Source of the DNA: Epiperipatus broadwayi
Lineage: Eukaryota > Onychophora > Udeonychophora > Euonychophora > Peripatidae
Assembly (NCBI GenBank): GCA_028023455.1
Contig: JAQFVV010012441.1
Span: 7,884,625 to 7,948,624, forward strand
DNA: 64,000 nt
Direction: 5' to 3'
The position numbers were made by a program, and so were the translations under genes. The notes beneath the pieces are model-generated. The model saw only the letters and a list, made by a program, of their open reading frames with translations. It ran no database searches and had not been told where the DNA came from. Shown piece by piece: positions 60,441-64,000 of the stretch. Position 1 is the stretch's first letter. Each line of letters opens with the position of its first letter.

Positions 60441-61289
60441 ACTGTATACATTATTCAACCGTTATAACTTTTAGTCAAACAAAAATTGATTTTTAGAAAA
60501 TAGCAGCACTTTAGACTCAAATGAAATTTGAAAATAACATCTTAGTCAACTATCCAACGATTACCATACTGCTATCCGTTAAAATAAAAGATGATTATAT
60601 ATTGATGTTTGCTTGACTGTTTGCGATGGCATTTTAATTGTACTTATATGCTGGACTATTTCTATTATCTGGCATTAAATATTGAATGTCTTTAGACTAT
60701 ATACTGTATTTAAATACGTCTTTTTTCTTTCTTTTTTTAAAAAAAAAACAATCTTTCTAAAAGTTTAATATATAAAAAACAAATTATATAGCTATTTCTT
60801 TCCAATTCGTATAACTTCAGAAAAATGAAATTTATATCATATTGCTGTGTACTATTATGCGAAAATGTATTTCTCTTTTTAAAAAAAAAAGATTTTATTT
60901 CTCATTTCAACGCAATTACTTAATATTATTTGCAACAGTGCTAATAAAAAGCTTCCAGTTACAAAACTTCATTTATTTTATTTTTTTATAATGTAAGTTA
61001 CATAAATTCAAACAAAACAAAAAAAAAAAAATGCTATTATTTATTCACAAAAATATAGTTTTCAATCTTTCAAAATGATTAAAATAAATATCAATATTTA
61101 TTTTACGTATAGAAAAATACAAACAAAAAAGGAGAAAAAAAGAATGAAAACTAAATAGAATGTGGAAATAAAATGACGTCAGTTGTAGCAAAATAGAAAT
61201 GATAATGTGAAAAATAAATTAAATTAATTATGAATTCAAATGAGTTTAAAATGTCATTAACCTTGGCATCACAAACAAAAAATAAATCG
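60441..61289. other. AT-rich DNA without recognisable features
   Basis: Many A- and T-runs; nothing recognisable. Confidence 0.4.
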
Positions 61290-61770
61290 TTTCTTCATTA
61301 GTTAAAAAAAAAAACCCCCCCCCCCTCTCCCCTCTTTTCCAAAAAAAAAAAAAAAAAGAAAAATAACCCCCTAATCCCTACCCACCCCCCCCCCCCCCCC
61401 CCTCCCCTGTCCTGTTTGTGCCTGAGCCTGAGAGGGGGGGGGCTGGAGAGCACCACCCCTATATTAGAAATAAAACCCCCCCCCCCCCCCCCCCCCCTTT
61501 ATCTCAATTTAAACAAAAAAAAAAGAAATGGAAATTAAAACCAAAATTATAAATATAAACCCAAAACAAACAAAATTATATAGATATTAAGGTGTGAAAA
61601 CACCCCCCACCCCTAATAATTTTTTTGGTTTTTGCTCCTTAACAACCACAACCCCCACTATCCAAAAGGGAAGGATTGGTGTTAAACCCCCAAACCCCCA
61701 TAACCCCTATCCCACACAAGCACAAAAAGTGTTATTAAACAATTCAAAACAAAACAACACTCTCCATATA
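61290..61770. other. Anomalous A/C/G-homopolymer stretch over a MITE-1 remnant
   Basis: Long C-runs (up to about 20) alternate with A-runs and a few G-runs, unlike anything else in the window. At 61,610-61,690 the sequence is a distorted version of the centre of MITE-1 (TTTTTGGTTTTTGCTCCTTA, then ACAACC...ACTATCC..GGAAGGATTGGTG). At 61,740-61,770 a MITE-1 terminus is visible (AACACTCTCCATATAGTAGT). A low-quality consensus over a MITE-1 copy is likely. Confidence 0.6.
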
Positions 61771-62864
61771 GTAGTATGAGATAGTGGTCATGTGATGTTT
61801 AGTGGTTCTTCATTAGTTATTACTTAATGCACCTTCATTCTAATTTATGATGTAACTAAATTTAAGAATGAATTGTCTTTCGAGGGTTGCAAACAATGGT
61901 AAAGTATCATAATAAGGATCAATTATTATTATTTAGTCAAAGTACCTTATTATCCAGCAGTGCAGTGAGAGAATGGTAAACTCTGGAATTTAAGATCCAT
62001 GGACAACAGTCCAGATTTGTCACCAGTTTTAAAAAGAGCTATAAACCATTCGATTATTTTTTTTTCTATTGCCTAATTATTCTACCTGCCTTCCAGTTGA
62101 ATAACATATTTTTGAGCTATGATTTAAGTACATAACAATGGATTCTACATAATATTGCCAGATTTTTAGTCTATTATTGGACATTCGTCAGTCAGAAACG
62201 AGCTTGGCAATCTATTTAACACTGATATCTATTGCCCACTGATTATTCATGCTTACATGATATCATTGTAAATAGAATGATATAAAATAGATTAGTTACT
62301 GCTATCAAATACACATTATATGTAATTTAGAAAAATGTGTACTACATTTTGTTGAAGTTGAAATTACTTTTTTATGAAGGAGGCATCTTATACCACTCAG
62401 AACTGCCTCTAAAAGAAGTTGAATAATGCCTAGATTTCAAATTTCAAGGGGTCAATATAAAAGCTTATGTATTAAATAATATAAATTCATTTTAAAATAC
62501 AGGTTTAAATATGAACATATTAAAATTTAAAAGATTACATTTAAAAAAAAAAGCAATATTAAATTAACAGAATGGCAAATATCTTATTAAAAATAATGTT
62601 TTATTATTATATACTATTACTTAAGACTTTAAACCTTACTTTAAGTATAAAACTTAATTTACAGAATCTATGAACCAATAGGATTACTATTATAAAATAT
62701 TTAAACAACCTTGCAATAGCTTCATACAAACTATATGAATGATAACTTAGCATAATTAAAACAGTCATTATTGTGAAAATTATAATGTTATTAATAAATT
62801 TCCATTTTGTATCTAAATTGTAGGTGCATACAATTTGAAAGATATCAATTGAACTATAGTAGTA
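61771..62864. other. AT-rich DNA without recognisable features
   Basis: Starts with the MITE-1-associated flank (GTCATGTGATGTTTAGTGGT). Nothing else recognisable. Confidence 0.4.
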
Positions 62865-63070
62865 TATTGAACAAATGATGTATGTAAAAGATTATAATCC
62901 TGGGCAAACTGTTGGATGCTGGTTCAACACAAAATGTGCATCCTGGGGGGCAATTATCTTTTTCACATCTTGGATCGTATGTTTCAGTAATATATGGGAT
63001 GGAATAGAAAGCTTAAAATCTATTTATATGAAGTTTGAGTATTTAAAAATAGTGTATATATGAAGATAAA
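62865..63070. repeat. Palindromic family 2, strongly diverged right half
   Basis: GATGCTGGTTCAACACAAAA, CAATTATCTTTTTCACATCT, TCGTATGTTTCAGTAATATA, GGGATGGAATAGAAAGCTTA follow the right-half order of the family with many substitutions. Confidence 0.5.
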
Positions 63071-63180
63071 TTGTAACGTGTTATATGGCTTACTTGAAAT
63101 AGTATATATTCTTAATGTACCTATAGTGTAGGAGATTGGTATGACTTCTGGGCTGATGGATGGTTGTGATAGAAATTGAG

Positions 63181-63487
63181 CTAAAGATCAGCATTTCAAG
63201 CTAATGCACATGTGCTTTATGAATCTTAATAATAAATGAATACTTTAATTTCCAACACAAGATAAAGTCTTTGCGAAAGAATAGAATGATTAAAGTGATT
63301 AGTTTATCTTCACGCTTTCATTTCCAGTGCTTACGATTTGCCCATACTTAAGCGTTTGGGTTGAAAGAATAGGTGGATTCATTCTATTCTTTCGCAAAGA
63401 CTTTATCTTGTGTTGGAAATGAAAGTATTCATTTATTATTAAGATTCATAAAGCGCATGTGCATTAGCTTGAAATGCTGATCTTTAG
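63181..63487. repeat. Near-perfect inverted repeat, 109-bp arms
   Basis: Arms at 63,181-63,289 and 63,379-63,487 differ at two positions. They start CTAAAGATCAGCATTTCAAG and end at GAATAGAATGA. The 89-base spacer is unique. No coding sequence. The high identity implies a recent origin, gene conversion between the arms, or an assembly fold-back artefact. Confidence 0.9.
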
Positions 63488-64000
63488 TTTATTACAATTC
63501 ATATACATCACACTATATAAAATAAATATCTCATTTACAAATGTTAAGTTGAATAACTTCTGTTTCATCATCAAAAAAAGGAAGTGTCACCACTCAGAAA
63601 GTTAAGATAATGATGACCCCAATATAAAAGTATTATGTTTGCCAAAGTTATCATATAACCAATTTTAAACATAATCTAATGATGTAGCCCATTACTCAAA
63701 TGGTTAATCTGGACCATTGGAAAATACAAAGCCACATCAGATGATATATAACTGTTGATCAATTTGATACTAAAATGATCTGATTAACCCTACAGTCTTG
63801 ATAATTCTATACTCAATTATAAATATTTTGTTAAAATATTAACAAATGGCAACACATGCTATTCACAAATAAGTATAGCAACTCTAACCCCAAAATAAAA
63901 CAGATAAAAAAATATGTATACTAATACTATATTAGAGAGAAGTTTTAATGACTATGCAAACCAATCTGTGATACATAAATAAGCTCATATGTAGAACATG
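63488..64000. other. AT-rich DNA without recognisable features
   Basis: Nothing recognisable. Confidence 0.4.

Noticed and set aside
61594-61779. 61-codon Pro/Thr/Asn-rich open frame
   Set aside because: It lies within the suspect homopolymer-rich consensus over a MITE-1 remnant.
1-64000. CRISPR array, prokaryotic operon or bacterial mobile element
   Set aside because: No regularly spaced repeats, ribosome-binding sites, compact genes or bacterial protein families; everything recognisable is of animal transposon type.

Overview
The window is strongly AT-rich, non-coding animal DNA built mostly from transposable-element remains. No intact host gene is visible. The element families are all metazoan types: a Buster-type hAT with a ZBED-like transposase, RTE-like, L1/Tx1-like and CR1/Jockey-like non-LTR retrotransposons, tRNA-derived SINEs and palindromic MITEs. 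Together with the AT content and the lack of genes over 64 kb, this points to an invertebrate with a large genome. I cannot name the species. The only host-gene candidate is one possible internal exon at 36,406-36,585.

Layout. 1-5,060: an inverted repeat cut by the window edge, mostly featureless DNA, and a LINE C-terminal remnant. 5,590-15,460: a multi-layer nest. A decayed minus-strand RTE-like LINE is split by a roughly 370-bp tandem repeat. That repeat holds a hAT element (6,220-11,685, 8-bp target duplications), and the hAT holds a 5'-truncated L1/Tx1-like LINE (6,470-9,472, 13-bp duplications). 16.1-24 kb: a tandem duplication, two tRNA-derived sequences (one with 16-bp target duplications), and three size variants of one TTAA-ended palindromic MITE. 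One of those MITEs sits inside a second palindromic family. 25.3-27.5 kb: a second RTE-like LINE. 29-34.6 kb: palindromic repeats and a 1.4-kb terminal-inverted-repeat element holding a duplicated block and a TTAGGG-like hexamer array.

37.4-44 kb: a CR1/Jockey-like LINE interrupted by a 1.48-kb foldback element with 13-bp target duplications. A 156-bp relative of that foldback, headed by a perfect 40-bp hairpin and again flanked by 13-bp duplications, lies at 43,739-43,894. The two share head and tail sequences. I consider this pair the most novel structure here. 45.0-47.7 kb: a third RTE-like LINE. 48.5-52.6 kb: three unrelated palindromic elements around a pseudogene of a widespread transposon-associated protein family. 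54-64 kb: tRNA-like sequences and a SINE pair, LINE fragments, microsatellites, an anomalous G/C-homopolymer stretch, and a near-perfect 109-bp inverted repeat.

Nothing here works as a set of cooperating genes. The window is best read as a record of insertions, several of which can be ordered by nesting. All coding calls rest on translating by eye and recognising family motifs; element boundaries without target duplications are approximate.
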